Shown here one piece after another: positions 25,668 through 34,444 of a stretch of 64,000 nt of DNA (within the stretch, counting starts at the first letter, position 1; every line of letters starts with the position of its first letter). The stretch spans positions 496,001 through 560,000 of the forward strand of contig NZ_CP012573.1 in the NCBI RefSeq assembly GCF_001280205.1, in the 5' to 3' direction. The position numbers and the translations under genes were made by a program. The notes beneath the pieces are model-generated. The model was not told the DNA's origin, ran no database searches, and saw nothing but the letters and a program-made list of their open reading frames with translations. This DNA is from Clavibacter capsici (GTDB taxonomy: Bacteria; Actinomycetota; Actinomycetes; Actinomycetales; Microbacteriaceae).

Positions 25668-26507
25668 TCAGCGGCCTGCGGCCCGCTCCCGCGCGGTGCT
25701 CCGCCGCTCGAGCGGGAAGCGCGCGCCCGGGCGGGCGAGCAGCGTCGCCACCGGGGTGCCGGCCGCCCCGGCGGCGTCCGCGAGGATCCGCGGGGCGAGC
25801 GCCGGATCCGCGATGTGGCTCACCAGCAGCGTGCCGACCCGGGAGCTCGCCGCGACCCGGCCCGCACCCTGGCCCGTGAGGTGCCCGTGGCCCTCGAGCT
25901 CCTGCGGCGTGGCCGAGAGGTAGGTCGCCTCGCAGACGAAGAGGTCCGCCTCGTGGGCCGCGGCGCGGAGGCCGGGGCAGTCGGAGGTGTCGCTCGAGAA
26001 CGCGACGGTCGCGCCGGTCTCCCGGTCCTCGAAGCGCAGCGACGCGCTCGGCACGGCGTGGTGCGCGGCGAAGGCGGTCAGCCGCAGGCCGGGCGCGACC
26101 TCGAACGGCGTCGGCGTCGCGAGGTCCAGCCCTCGGACGTCGAAGGCCTGCGCGAGCGGGGCCCGCAGCGTCGGCACGGTCGGGATCCCGATGAGCTCGT
26201 CGAAGGAGTCCACGTAGTCGAGGCTCTCGGCGGGCAGGAACAGCGGCACGCGCTGCTCGCGGGGCCGCGGGAAGCGCAGGCGGAACGCGAGCGCGCCGAG
26301 GTCCAGCGCGTGGTCGGCGTGCCGGTGCGTGACCACCACGGCGACGATGTCGTCGAGGGCGCCGCGCTCGGCCAGCTCGCGCACGATGCCGGGACCGCAG
26401 TCCACGAGCACCGAGCCGTGCGGGCCGCGCAGGAGGTAGCCGCTGGCGGCGGATCCGGCGACGGGCGCGGTGGCCGCGACGCCCAGGATGTCGAGGGTCC
26501 AGGTCAT
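25668..26507 (-). CDS. Metallo-beta-lactamase-fold hydrolase, last gene of ABC operon
   Basis: A 279-residue MBL-fold enzyme with the dinuclear metal motif HRHADH (THRHADHALD, residues 60-69), downstream His in AHHAVPS and SDTSDCPG, and a final SHI. It resembles RNase Z/PhnP-like phosphodiesterases rather than lactamases. The start ATG overlaps the ABC ATPase stop (ATGA), so it is coupled to the importer and probably processes the imported compound. A phosphodiester substrate would suit both the fold and the importer class (inference). Confidence 0.85.
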   Translation of the reverse strand: MTWTLDILGVAATAPVAGSAASGYLLRGPHGSVLVDCGPGIVRELAERGALDDIVAVVVTHRHADHALDLGALAFRLRFPRPREQRVPLFLPAESLDYVDSFDELIGIPTVPTLRAPLAQAFDVRGLDLATPTPFEVAPGLRLTAFAAHHAVPSASLRFEDRETGATVAFSSDTSDCPGLRAAAHEADLFVCEATYLSATPQELEGHGHLTGQGAGRVAASSRVGTLLVSHIADPALAPRILADAAGAAGTPVATLLARPGARFPLERRSTARERAAGR

Positions 26508-27697
26508 GCGCGTCGTCCTCTCGTGCGGGAGCGGTCGCGCGCGGGCGCGGGCGGCCAGGGGGATGCGGGTGCCGCGGCGGGGGCCGCGTGCACGGTCGTG
26601 CCGGGCGCGTCGAGGCGCAGGTGCACCTCGTGGCCCGGGAGGTGCGGGGTGGCGCTCGAGACCGTGAGCTCGGTGCCGTCGAGGGTGCGGGATCCGTCGC
26701 CCACCAGCCGCAGCCGGAGCGACCAGCTGGACCCGCGGGGCTCGACGTCCACGACCACGGCCGCGCGGGATCCGGAGACCGGCCGCTCGTGCAGGCTCGC
26801 GCCGCCGACCGGGCGGACCACCGCGAAGCACGGTCCGTCGACCGGGGCCGCGCCGTCCGCGACGTACGGCGCGAGCGGCATGCGCCAGCCCTCCGCGACG
26901 ACGAGCTCGCCGCCCGCGGCCATGGCGGGCAGGGCGGCGGCGCCCGCGACGAACTCGGCGACGAACGGATCCCGTGGCCGCGACCACACGCCGTCGACGG
27001 TGTCGCGCTGGATGAGGCGCCCGTCGCGCATCACCGCGACCTCGTCGGCCAGCGCGAGCGCCTCGGCCTGGTCGTGCGTGACGATGATCGTGCAGCAGTC
27101 GGCCTCGGCGAGCAGGCGCCGGAGGTCGCGTCGCATGCCGTCGCGCAGCTGCGGGTCGAGCGCGGAGAGCGGCTCGTCGAGGAGCAGCACGCGCGGCCGG
27201 ATCGCGAGGGCCCGGGCGAGCGCGACGCGCTGGCGCTGGCCCCCGGAGAGCTGGGCGGGGGAGCGGTCGGCGTACGCGGTCATGCGCGTGAGCTCGAGCG
27301 CGTGGTCCACCCGCTCGTCGCGCTCGGCGCGCGGCACCCGCTGCGCGCGGAGGCCGTACGCCACGTTGTCGCGGACGCTCAGGTGCGGGAACAGCGCGTA
27401 CGACTGCGGCACGTAGCCGATGCGGCGGCGCTCGGCGCGCAGGCGCGTGGCGTCCTCGCCGTCGAGGTGCAGGGATCCGCTCGACGGCGTGAGGAGGCCC
27501 GCGATGAGGCGCAGCAGCGTGGACTTGCCGCAGCCGCTCGGGCCGACGAGCGCGAGCACGCGGCCGGGCGCGACCTCGAGGCTCACGTCGGCGACGGCCT
27601 GCGTGGATCCGTAGCGGTGGCCGATCCCCTCCAGCCGCAGCGCGGGGACGGGGGCGTCGGCGGTCGCGGTGGCGGCCGGGGCGTCGAGGACGGTCAT
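26504..27697 (-). CDS. ABC importer ATP-binding protein (Fe/polyamine/phosphonate class)
   Basis: A 397-residue ATPase: Walker A GPSGCGKST (about residue 50), signature LSGGQRQRVALARAL, Walker B VLLLDEPLSALD, H-loop TIIVTHDQAEAL, and a C-terminal TOBE-like regulatory domain. This pattern is that of PotA/FbpC/PhnT-type importers. It ends the transporter part of a five-gene operon and its start is coupled to the upstream permease. Confidence 0.92.
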   Translation of the reverse strand: MTVLDAPAATATADAPVPALRLEGIGHRYGSTQAVADVSLEVAPGRVLALVGPSGCGKSTLLRLIAGLLTPSSGSLHLDGEDATRLRAERRRIGYVPQSYALFPHLSVRDNVAYGLRAQRVPRAERDERVDHALELTRMTAYADRSPAQLSGGQRQRVALARALAIRPRVLLLDEPLSALDPQLRDGMRRDLRRLLAEADCCTIIVTHDQAEALALADEVAVMRDGRLIQRDTVDGVWSRPRDPFVAEFVAGAAALPAMAAGGELVVAEGWRMPLAPYVADGAAPVDGPCFAVVRPVGGASLHERPVSGSRAAVVVDVEPRGSSWSLRLRLVGDGSRTLDGTELTVSSATPHLPGHEVHLRLDAPGTTVHAAPAAAPASPWPPAPARDRSRTRGRRA

Positions 27698-28491
27698 GCG
27701 TTCTCCTTCCGGGAGAGGGCGTTCCGTGCCAGCAGCGCGGCGGCGACGGCGGCGGGCACGAGGGCCACGCCGAAGAGCAGGGATCCCGCGGCGCCGAGCT
27801 CGAGCCGCTGGGTGGTGAAGGCGGAGTAGAGCGCGAACGGCGCGGTCTGGTTCGCGGGCGGCACCACGAAGAAGCTGAGGTTGAACTCGCCGATGGACAG
27901 CGCCGCGGCCATGAGGAGCGCGGCCGCGAGCGGGAGGCGGATGGCCGGCAGCGTGATCGTGACCAGCCGCCGCACGGGCCCCGCGCCGAGGGTCGCGGCC
28001 ACGCGCTCCGCCTCGACGAGCTCCGGCGCCGCGAGCGACGGCACGAGCCCGGCCACGAGGAACGGCAGCGCGATGAGCAGCTGGCCCACCACGAGGAGGG
28101 CGCCGCTCGAGCGGAGCGCGGGATCCGACGCCGCGAGCGCGAGGCCGAGCGCCACGCCCGGCACCGCGAGCGGCAGCATCGTGATCTGCCGCACGACCGC
28201 GCCGCCCGGCACCAGCCGACGGGCGAGCGCGTGGCAGAGCGGCAGCACGACCACGAGCGCGAGCACGAGCACGACCGCGGTCACGGCGAGCGTCGGGCCG
28301 ACGCGCGGGCGCAGCAGCTCCCACGCCATCGCGTACCAGTCCGCGGTGATCCCGCCGACCAGCGGCCCGCGGGACGCGTCGGGCGAGATCGAGACGGCGA
28401 TGGTGCCGAGGATCGGGATCAGCACGAACGCGACGCACAGCGCGAGGGCGGCGGGGCCGACGCGTTCGCGGTGCCCGGGGCGGCGGCTCAC
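27694..28491 (-). CDS. ABC importer permease 2
   Basis: A 265-residue permease with six membrane helices and the EAA coupling loop LVEAERVAATLGAGPVRRL around residue 160. GTG start overlaps the stop of permease 1 (GTGA). The stop overlaps the ATPase ATG by 4 bases. It pairs with permease 1 as a heterodimer. Confidence 0.9.
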   Translation of the reverse strand: MSRRPGHRERVGPAALALCVAFVLIPILGTIAVSISPDASRGPLVGGITADWYAMAWELLRPRVGPTLAVTAVVLVLALVVVLPLCHALARRLVPGGAVVRQITMLPLAVPGVALGLALAASDPALRSSGALLVVGQLLIALPFLVAGLVPSLAAPELVEAERVAATLGAGPVRRLVTITLPAIRLPLAAALLMAAALSIGEFNLSFFVVPPANQTAPFALYSAFTTQRLELGAAGSLLFGVALVPAAVAAALLARNALSRKENA

Positions 28492-29468
28492 CGGATCCCC
28501 CGGCCGGCGGCCACGGGAGCGCCGGCGGCATCGGAGGCGGGTGCCGCGGAGGCGGGCGGCACCGCGACCGGCGCGACGGAGGCGACGAGCGCGTCCGACG
28601 CGCCGCCCGCGCGGGGACCCCGCCCGTCGACGATCCGCGCGCCGACCGCGCACAGCACGAGCGACAGCACCGCGAGCAGGGCGAGCACCACCGAGAGCGC
28701 GGCCGCGAGGCCCTGGTCGCCCTGGTTGTAGAGCGCGTCGGCCACATCCAGCGGCAGCACGCGGATCCCCTCGGACAGCGTCGCGGCCGTGCCGTACGCC
28801 CCGAGCGAGGTCGCCATGCAGACGCCCGCCGCCGCGAGCAGCGGGCCGCGCAGCAGCGGCATCGTCACCGACCAGGCGACGCGGGCGGGGAACGCGCCGA
28901 GCGACGCGGCGACGGCGGTCAGCTCGGGATCCAGCCCCGAGGCGGCGCCGCGCAGCGTGCCGATCACGCGCGGGATGCAGAAGTACACGTACGCCGCCGC
29001 GAGGCCGCCTGCCGTGTAGGCCCAGCGCCCGCCGGGATCGCCCGTGACGGCCTCGATCGCCTGCGAGAGCAGCCCGTTGCGGCCGAGCATGACGATGACG
29101 AAGAAGCCGATGACGATGCCCGGGAAGGCGAGCGGGAAGACGAGCACGGCGTCCACGAGCGCGGACGTGCGCGGCCCGGAGCGGGCGAGCGTGATGGCGG
29201 CGGGCGTGCAGATCGCGAGCGTCACGAGCGTGACGCCCACGGACAGCAGCACCGTGGTGACGAGGGAGGCGCGGAGCCGGTCGTCGGTCACGAGCGCCGC
29301 GTAGTTGTCGAGCGTGGGACCGCCCTCGCGCACCCCGAGGACCGTGCGGTGCAGCGAGTCGATCACGAGACCCGCGAGGGGCCGCAGCAGGAACCAGACG
29401 AGGAGCGCGAGGGCGGGGAGGGCGACGACGAGGCCACCCCCGCCGACCCGGAGGGGTCGCGGGGACAC
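28488..29468 (-). CDS. ABC importer permease 1
   Basis: A 326-residue permease with six helices and the EAA-type loop LTAVAASLGAFPARVAWSVTMP. The Ala/Pro-rich C-terminal tail of about 45 residues (SVAPVAVPPASAAPAS) is an odd extension and overlaps the next gene. GTG start lies 3 bases after the stop of the solute-binding protein gene. Confidence 0.9.
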   Translation of the reverse strand: MSPRPLRVGGGGLVVALPALALLVWFLLRPLAGLVIDSLHRTVLGVREGGPTLDNYAALVTDDRLRASLVTTVLLSVGVTLVTLAICTPAAITLARSGPRTSALVDAVLVFPLAFPGIVIGFFVIVMLGRNGLLSQAIEAVTGDPGGRWAYTAGGLAAAYVYFCIPRVIGTLRGAASGLDPELTAVAASLGAFPARVAWSVTMPLLRGPLLAAAGVCMATSLGAYGTAATLSEGIRVLPLDVADALYNQGDQGLAAALSVVLALLAVLSLVLCAVGARIVDGRGPRAGGASDALVASVAPVAVPPASAAPASDAAGAPVAAGRGIR

Positions 29469-29471
29469 GGT

Positions 29472-30536
29472 CTAGCGGACCTCCGCCTGGTACCGGGTGA
29501 CGAAGCCGGCCTGCGCGTCGGCGAGGGCCGCGTAGTCGACGACCTGGGCGCGGGCGAAGTCGTCCGCGCTCTCCACCTTGTCGGCGATCTCCGCGGGCAC
29601 CTCGCCCGAGATCGGACGCACGTAGCCGCCGGCGAGCGTCGACTGGCCCTCCTCCGAGAGCAGGTAGTCGAGCCACTGCTTGGCGAGCTCCGGGTGCGGG
29701 GCGCCCTTCACGAGCGCGGCGACGTAAGGCACCTGGAGGGAGCCCTCGGCGGGGATCACGACCTCGAGCGGGGCGCCGTCGTTGTACTTCGCCGCGTATC
29801 CGTTGAAGTCGGCGTCGATGAGGATCGGGATCTCGCCCTGCACGACCTTGGCCGTGGCGGTCTGCGCGGGCGTGACCGCGCCGTTGGCCTTGAGCTGCTG
29901 CAGGTAGTCGATGCCGGGGCCGAAGTCGTCGATCGTCCCGCCCATCGCCATGTTCACGGCGGCGGCGACCGAGTAGCCGACGGCGGCCTGCGAGGGGTCG
30001 AGGTAGCCGGTCATGCCCCGGTACTCGGGCTTGAGCAGATCCGCCCAGCTGGTGGGGCAGGGGAGGTCGCCGAGCGCCTCGGTGTTGCAGATGAAGGCGA
30101 TGGCGCCCGTGTGCACGGCGAACCACCGGCCGTCGGGATCCTTGAGGCCGTCCGGGATCGCGTCGAAGCCGGCGGGCTCGTAGGGCTCGGTGACGCCGGC
30201 CGCGACGGCCTTCGGCCCGAACGCGATGCCGAGGTACACGGCGTCGGCCTGGGGTGCGGCCTGCTCCGCCACGAGCGCGGCGAGCGCCTGGCCGGAGTTC
30301 TTGGTGTCGCTGGGCGCGGCGACCGACCGCTCCGAGCCGAACTGCGTCAGCAGCGCGCCGAAGTTCGCGAAGGACGTGGGGGAGTTGTAGGTGATGAGCG
30401 TGCCGGCCGAGGTGTCGCCGGAGCCCGCGGCGGCGGTGGATCCGGTGCCGGTGCTGGCCGAGGTGCAGCCGGCGAGGGCGAGCGCGGTGACGGCGGCGAG
30501 GGCCGTGGCGGCGACGCGGGTGCGGAGCAGGGACAT
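29472..30536 (-). CDS. ABC importer solute-binding lipoprotein
   Basis: A 354-residue extracytoplasmic binding protein with a lipoprotein signal (ALALAGC, lipobox Cys at residue 23) and a Ser/Thr/Gly linker. The mature part is of the AfuA/PotD/PhnS class that binds ferric iron, polyamines or 2-aminoethylphosphonate. The usual iron tyrosine pair is not obvious. It is the first gene of the operon, and a LacI-type operator lies 26 bases before its ATG. Confidence 0.9.
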   Translation of the reverse strand: MSLLRTRVAATALAAVTALALAGCTSASTGTGSTAAAGSGDTSAGTLITYNSPTSFANFGALLTQFGSERSVAAPSDTKNSGQALAALVAEQAAPQADAVYLGIAFGPKAVAAGVTEPYEPAGFDAIPDGLKDPDGRWFAVHTGAIAFICNTEALGDLPCPTSWADLLKPEYRGMTGYLDPSQAAVGYSVAAAVNMAMGGTIDDFGPGIDYLQQLKANGAVTPAQTATAKVVQGEIPILIDADFNGYAAKYNDGAPLEVVIPAEGSLQVPYVAALVKGAPHPELAKQWLDYLLSEEGQSTLAGGYVRPISGEVPAEIADKVESADDFARAQVVDYAALADAQAGFVTRYQAEVR

Positions 30537-30561
30537 GCGGGTGGGCCTTTCGTCGGGGATG

Positions 30562-30577
30562 ACTAAAACGTTAAAGT
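30562..30577. promoter_or_regulatory. LacI-type operator before the ABC operon
   Basis: ACT-N2-AACGTT-N2-AGT is a 16-base palindrome centred on CG, as LacI-family operators are. It is a strikingly AT-rich island in GC-rich DNA and covers the likely -10 region of the leftward operon. The LacI regulator gene starts 115 bases away in the other direction. Confidence 0.7.
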
Positions 30578-30692
30578 CGAGGAGCGGCCCGCTCCGGTCC
30601 GCCGCGTGAACGCCGCCTGAACGGTCGCGGTCCAACCGGTCCCCGCTGCGGCCCCGGCCGACGCGCGCCCGCCGAGACGCTAGGAATGACGG

Positions 30693-31733
30693 ATGACCCG
30701 CGACCCCGCCCCGCGCCGCCGGGTCTCGCTCACCGACGTCGCGCGCGAGGCCGGCGTCTCGGCGGCCGCCGCGAGCTTCGCGCTCAACGGCCGCTCGGGC
30801 GTCGGCGAGGTCGTCCGGGCGCGCGTGAAGGAGGCGGCCGCGCGCCTCGGCTACGTGCCGTCCACCTCGGCGGTCGCGCTGCGCACCGGCCGCTCGGGCG
30901 CGGTGGGCCTCCTCATCCGCAACATGCGGAACCCCTTCTTCCTCGACGTGATCGACGGCTTCGACGCCACGTGCGCGGCGGCCGGGCTCGGCGTCGTCAT
31001 CGGGTCGGCCGACTACTCGCCGGCGCGCGAGGCCGAGCTCGTCGCGACCTTCGCGGCGCGCGGCGTCGACGGGCTCGCTCTCGCGCCCATCGGCGGGGGG
31101 AGCGCGGCGGCCGACTGGGACGGATCGACGGGCAAGCCCCTCGTGCTCATCAACGGCGCGGGCCACGCGCCCGGCATCGACGCGAGCCGCGTGCACGTCG
31201 ACGGCGAGCAGGCGGTCGCGCACGCGATGGCGCACCTCCAGGACCTCGGGCACCGGCGCATCGCCATCGTCGCCGCGCCGCGCGACCGCAGCGCCGACGA
31301 CGAGCGCGTCGCGGCCTTCCACCGGATCTGCGCGGAGCGCGGCCTCGCCCCGCGCGTCGTCGAGACGGCCATGCAGCACGCCGCCGCCGTGCAGGCGCTC
31401 ACGCGAGCGCTCGCCGAGCCCGCGGACACGCGCCCCACCGCGATCGTCACGAGCAGCGACTACCTCGCGACGGCGGTCTACTCGGCCGCCGAGGCGGTCG
31501 GGCTCCGGATCGGCGTCGACGTCAGCGTCGTCGGCCACGACGACCTCGGCACGAGCCGCTTCCTCGCGCCGGCGCTCACGACGATCGCGGTAGACCGCGC
31601 GGCGCTCGGCGCCGCGGCCGCGCGCCGCCTCATCGAGCGGCTCGACGGCGGCGACGCCGGCACGACGGTGGTGCCGACCGCGCTCGTCGCCCGCGCATCG
31701 ACGGGACCCGCGCCCGCGGGCGGATCCGCCTAG
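30693..31733 (+). CDS. LacI-family transcriptional regulator
   Basis: A 346-residue repressor: helix-turn-helix and hinge (VSLTDVAREAGVSAAAASFALNG, residues 10-32, then RARVKEAAARLGYVPS), followed by a periplasmic-binding-like sensor with VGLLIRNMRNPFF and the C-terminal VVGHDDL motif. LacI repressors usually sense sugars or nucleosides, so the importer may carry a sugar- or nucleoside-derived phosphodiester (inference). TAGGAA lies six bases before the ATG. Its stop codon overlaps that of the convergent epimerase gene in a shared CTAG. Confidence 0.93.
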   Translation: MTRDPAPRRRVSLTDVAREAGVSAAAASFALNGRSGVGEVVRARVKEAAARLGYVPSTSAVALRTGRSGAVGLLIRNMRNPFFLDVIDGFDATCAAAGLGVVIGSADYSPAREAELVATFAARGVDGLALAPIGGGSAAADWDGSTGKPLVLINGAGHAPGIDASRVHVDGEQAVAHAMAHLQDLGHRRIAIVAAPRDRSADDERVAAFHRICAERGLAPRVVETAMQHAAAVQALTRALAEPADTRPTAIVTSSDYLATAVYSAAEAVGLRIGVDVSVVGHDDLGTSRFLAPALTTIAVDRAALGAAAARRLIERLDGGDAGTTVVPTALVARASTGPAPAGGSA

Positions 31734-32614
31734 CGCGGCAGCGCGTTCCCGTCGGCGTCGAGGTGGTCGCGCCAGCTGCGCCTCGGCTCCCAGCCGAGGA
31801 GGCGGCGGGCCTTCGCGGTCGAGATGCCCGAGGAGTCCACGCGCTCGATCGCCCGCAGCTCGATGGCGTCGCCGTAGTGGCGCCTGAGCTCCGCGGCGAA
31901 GTCGTGCCCGCCCGCGTTGTCGGCGGCCGCGATGTAGAAGACCTCGTGGCCCGGCAGGTCGGAGGCGACCGACAGCACGATCGCGTCGGCCAGGTCGTCC
32001 GCGTCGATGTAGCTCCAGAGGTTTGCCGTGAGCACGGACGCGTCGCGCACCTGCTTGCCGAGGTTCGACGCGTAGTTGTCCTCGTTGTGCACGGTGCTCG
32101 GACGGAGCGAGATCACGCGGATGTCGGAGCGGCGCACGGCCGCGTCCATCAGCTGCTCGCCGAAGGCCTTGGAGAGCGCGTACGGATCCTGCGGGTGGAG
32201 CGGGTGCTCCTCGTCCACGGGTGCGTAGTCGGGCAGGAACGGCCGCTCGGGGAAGAAGTTCCCGACGATGCTCTCGCTCGAGATGTTGACGAAGCGCGGC
32301 ACCCCGAAGCGCACGGCGGCCTCGATGAGGTGGAACGTCGACATGAGGTTCGTCTGCAGCACCACGTGCGCGGGGTTGCCCGTGGGCTGCGGGATCGCGG
32401 CCACGTGGACGACGGCGTCCATGCCCGCGACGACCGCGAAGGCGTCGCCCTGGTCGGTGAGGTCGGCCATCACGTAGCGGCCCGGCACCACGACGCCGGC
32501 GTCGAAGACCGGACGCACGAGGTCGACGCCCGTGACGTCGTGCCCGGCGGCGACGAGCGCCTCGACGGCGGCGCGGCCGACCTTGCCGCGGGATCCGGTG
32601 ACGAGGACCTTCAC
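31730..32614 (-). CDS. NAD-dependent epimerase/dehydratase (extended SDR)
   Basis: A 294-residue extended short-chain dehydrogenase. The nucleotide-binding GSRGKVGRAAVEAL starts at residue 7 (a variant of GxxGxxG), and the active site is YALSK with a Ser upstream (NISSESIVG). It resembles actinobacterial uronate dehydrogenase/sugar epimerases that act on sugar nucleotides or sugar acids. GTG start overlaps the stop of the upstream unknown gene. It is the last gene of a three-gene coupled operon. Confidence 0.85.
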   Translation of the reverse strand: MKVLVTGSRGKVGRAAVEALVAAGHDVTGVDLVRPVFDAGVVVPGRYVMADLTDQGDAFAVVAGMDAVVHVAAIPQPTGNPAHVVLQTNLMSTFHLIEAAVRFGVPRFVNISSESIVGNFFPERPFLPDYAPVDEEHPLHPQDPYALSKAFGEQLMDAAVRRSDIRVISLRPSTVHNEDNYASNLGKQVRDASVLTANLWSYIDADDLADAIVLSVASDLPGHEVFYIAAADNAGGHDFAAELRRHYGDAIELRAIERVDSSGISTAKARRLLGWEPRRSWRDHLDADGNALPR

Positions 32615-33036
32615 GACGCCGCCCCGTCCTCGTCCGCGGCGGCGGGCGCCTTCATCACGACGGGGACGAACGGGTCGTCCTCCAGCCGCTCGGCGAACCA
32701 CTCCTCGCCGACGTAGCCCTCCGACCACAGCTTCAGCGGCGTCGCGACCGTGGGCGTGAACAGCTCCCACCGGGTCCAGAGGCGCGCCTCCTCCCACATC
32801 ATCCGGCCGACCTCGCGCGTCCAGCGCACGACGACGTGCTCGGCGGGCAGCAGGCGCTCGAACGCGGCCTGCGCCTCGGCCAGGCGGGCGGACCTCGTGC
32901 CGTCGCCCGAGACCTGCTCGGCGCTCAGGGCGAGGACCAGGGTCCAGGTCGTGCTCTGCAGCTCGGGGTCGCGCGGCGCGGCGGTGGCGGCGTCGCCTCC
33001 TGCTCCGGGCGTCGCGGGGGTGGTGTCGTGGCTCAT
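32611..33036 (-). CDS. Unknown conserved-looking protein between BenE and epimerase
   Basis: A 141-residue soluble protein without signal peptide or membrane segment. After an Ala/Thr/Pro-rich leader it has TWTLVLALSAEQ, a helical stretch (RSARLAEAQAAFERLLP), and an unusually Trp-rich block (VVRWTREVGRMMWEEARLWTRWELF, near residues 69-93). I do not recognise the family. It overlaps both neighbours by 4 bases, so it is co-translated with the transporter and the epimerase and may share their pathway. Confidence 0.65.
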   Translation of the reverse strand: MSHDTTPATPGAGGDAATAAPRDPELQSTTWTLVLALSAEQVSGDGTRSARLAEAQAAFERLLPAEHVVVRWTREVGRMMWEEARLWTRWELFTPTVATPLKLWSEGYVGEEWFAERLEDDPFVPVVMKAPAAADEDGAAS

Positions 33037-34268
33037 GCGGCGTCGCGCTCCTCGTGTCGATCGAGTCTGTCACGCGGGGTCGCGCGCGTCCGGAGGGCGA
33101 GGTGCACGAGGACGCCGACGACGAGCGCGCAGAACGCGGCGCCCAGCCCGCCGACCGTGATCCCGGAGGCCGCCACCACGAACGTCGCGACCGCGGGCAG
33201 GTGCCCGCCCGGATCCCGCACCGCCGAGGCGAGGCTCGCCGCGAGGGACGGCACGAGCGCGAGCCCGGCGGCCGCGGCGACCACGCCGGCCGGGCCCGCG
33301 ACGATCACCGCCGCGAGCGCCGCGGACGCGAGGCCCAGCACGAGGTTCGTCCAGCCGGCCGTGCGCGCCGCGCGCCACCGCTCGGCCGGATCCGGGTGCG
33401 CGGAGGGCGACGCCGACAGCGCGGCCGAGATCGCGGCGAGGTTCACCACGTGCCCGCCGAACGGCGCGCTGACGAGCGTCGCGGCGGCGGTCGTGGTCAT
33501 CGCCGCCCGCCACGGCGTCTCGTAGCCGAACGACGCGAGCACCGCGACGCCCGGCAGGTTCTGCGACGCCATGGTCACGACGAAGAGGGGGATCCCGAGG
33601 GCGACGGCCGCCGCGAGGGTGAAGGCGGGCGCGGTCAGCTCCACCCGCGGCACGAGGTCCGCGAGCTCGAGCGACGTCCCCGGTGCGGGCCCGGCGACGG
33701 CGAGCGCGATCCCCACGACCACGAGCGCGGCGGCCAGCGCGGTCGGGGCCGCCCAGCGCGGGGCGAGGCGGACGGCGGCGAGCCAGGCGACGACCGCCGG
33801 CAGCACCACGAGCGGCGTGCGCACCGCGGCCGTGACGCTCGCGACGCAGAGGGGGAGGAGCACGCCCGCCAGCATCGCCGCGGCCACGCTCGCCGGGATC
33901 AGCCGCACGAGCCGCCCGAGCAGCGGCCAGAGCGCGGTCGCGAGCACGAGCACCCCGCACACGAGGAACGCGCCGACGGCCGCGGCCCAGCCGCCCTCGA
34001 CCGCGCCGGATCCGATGAGCAGCGCAGCCCCGGGCGTCGACCAGGCGAGCGTGATCGGCCGACGGGTCCGCTGGGCGAGGAGGACGGTGCCGAGGCCCTG
34101 CGTGACGCACAGCGCGAGCAGCCCGGACGCGGCCTGGGACGGCGACGCCCCCACGGCGGCGAGTCCCGTGAGGACCACCGCCGACGTGCCCGCGAAGCCG
34201 ACGACCGCCGTCACGATCCCGGCGCCGCGCGCCTGGGCCCGGCCCCCGATCGCCTCGCTCGCGGTCAT
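33033..34268 (-). CDS. BenE-family transporter (benzoate:proton symporter family)
   Basis: A 411-residue protein with about 12 hydrophobic segments. BenE features: ITLAWSTPGAALLIG near residue 70, MASQNLPGVAVLASFGY, and FGGHVVNLAAISAALSA near residue 270. Known members import benzoate. The neighbours are not aromatic-degradation genes, so the true substrate is open. First gene of a three-gene coupled operon. The ATG is chosen by hydrophobic start and family length. Confidence 0.85.
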   Translation of the reverse strand: MTASEAIGGRAQARGAGIVTAVVGFAGTSAVVLTGLAAVGASPSQAASGLLALCVTQGLGTVLLAQRTRRPITLAWSTPGAALLIGSGAVEGGWAAAVGAFLVCGVLVLATALWPLLGRLVRLIPASVAAAMLAGVLLPLCVASVTAAVRTPLVVLPAVVAWLAAVRLAPRWAAPTALAAALVVVGIALAVAGPAPGTSLELADLVPRVELTAPAFTLAAAVALGIPLFVVTMASQNLPGVAVLASFGYETPWRAAMTTTAAATLVSAPFGGHVVNLAAISAALSASPSAHPDPAERWRAARTAGWTNLVLGLASAALAAVIVAGPAGVVAAAAGLALVPSLAASLASAVRDPGGHLPAVATFVVAASGITVGGLGAAFCALVVGVLVHLALRTRATPRDRLDRHEERDAA

Positions 34269-34444
34269 GCGCGCTCCCGACCGGACGCGGGTCGTCCTGC
34301 CGCCCGATCCTAGGGTCCGGGCCCTCCGCCGGGCATCCTGCTCGGATTTCCTCAGCCGCGGAAACGAAAGTGGATGATGGTGTTCCTGCACATTTCGGTT
34401 ACCGTCGAGAGGACCGCGCTCCACCGACGTCGACGAGGCCCGCC

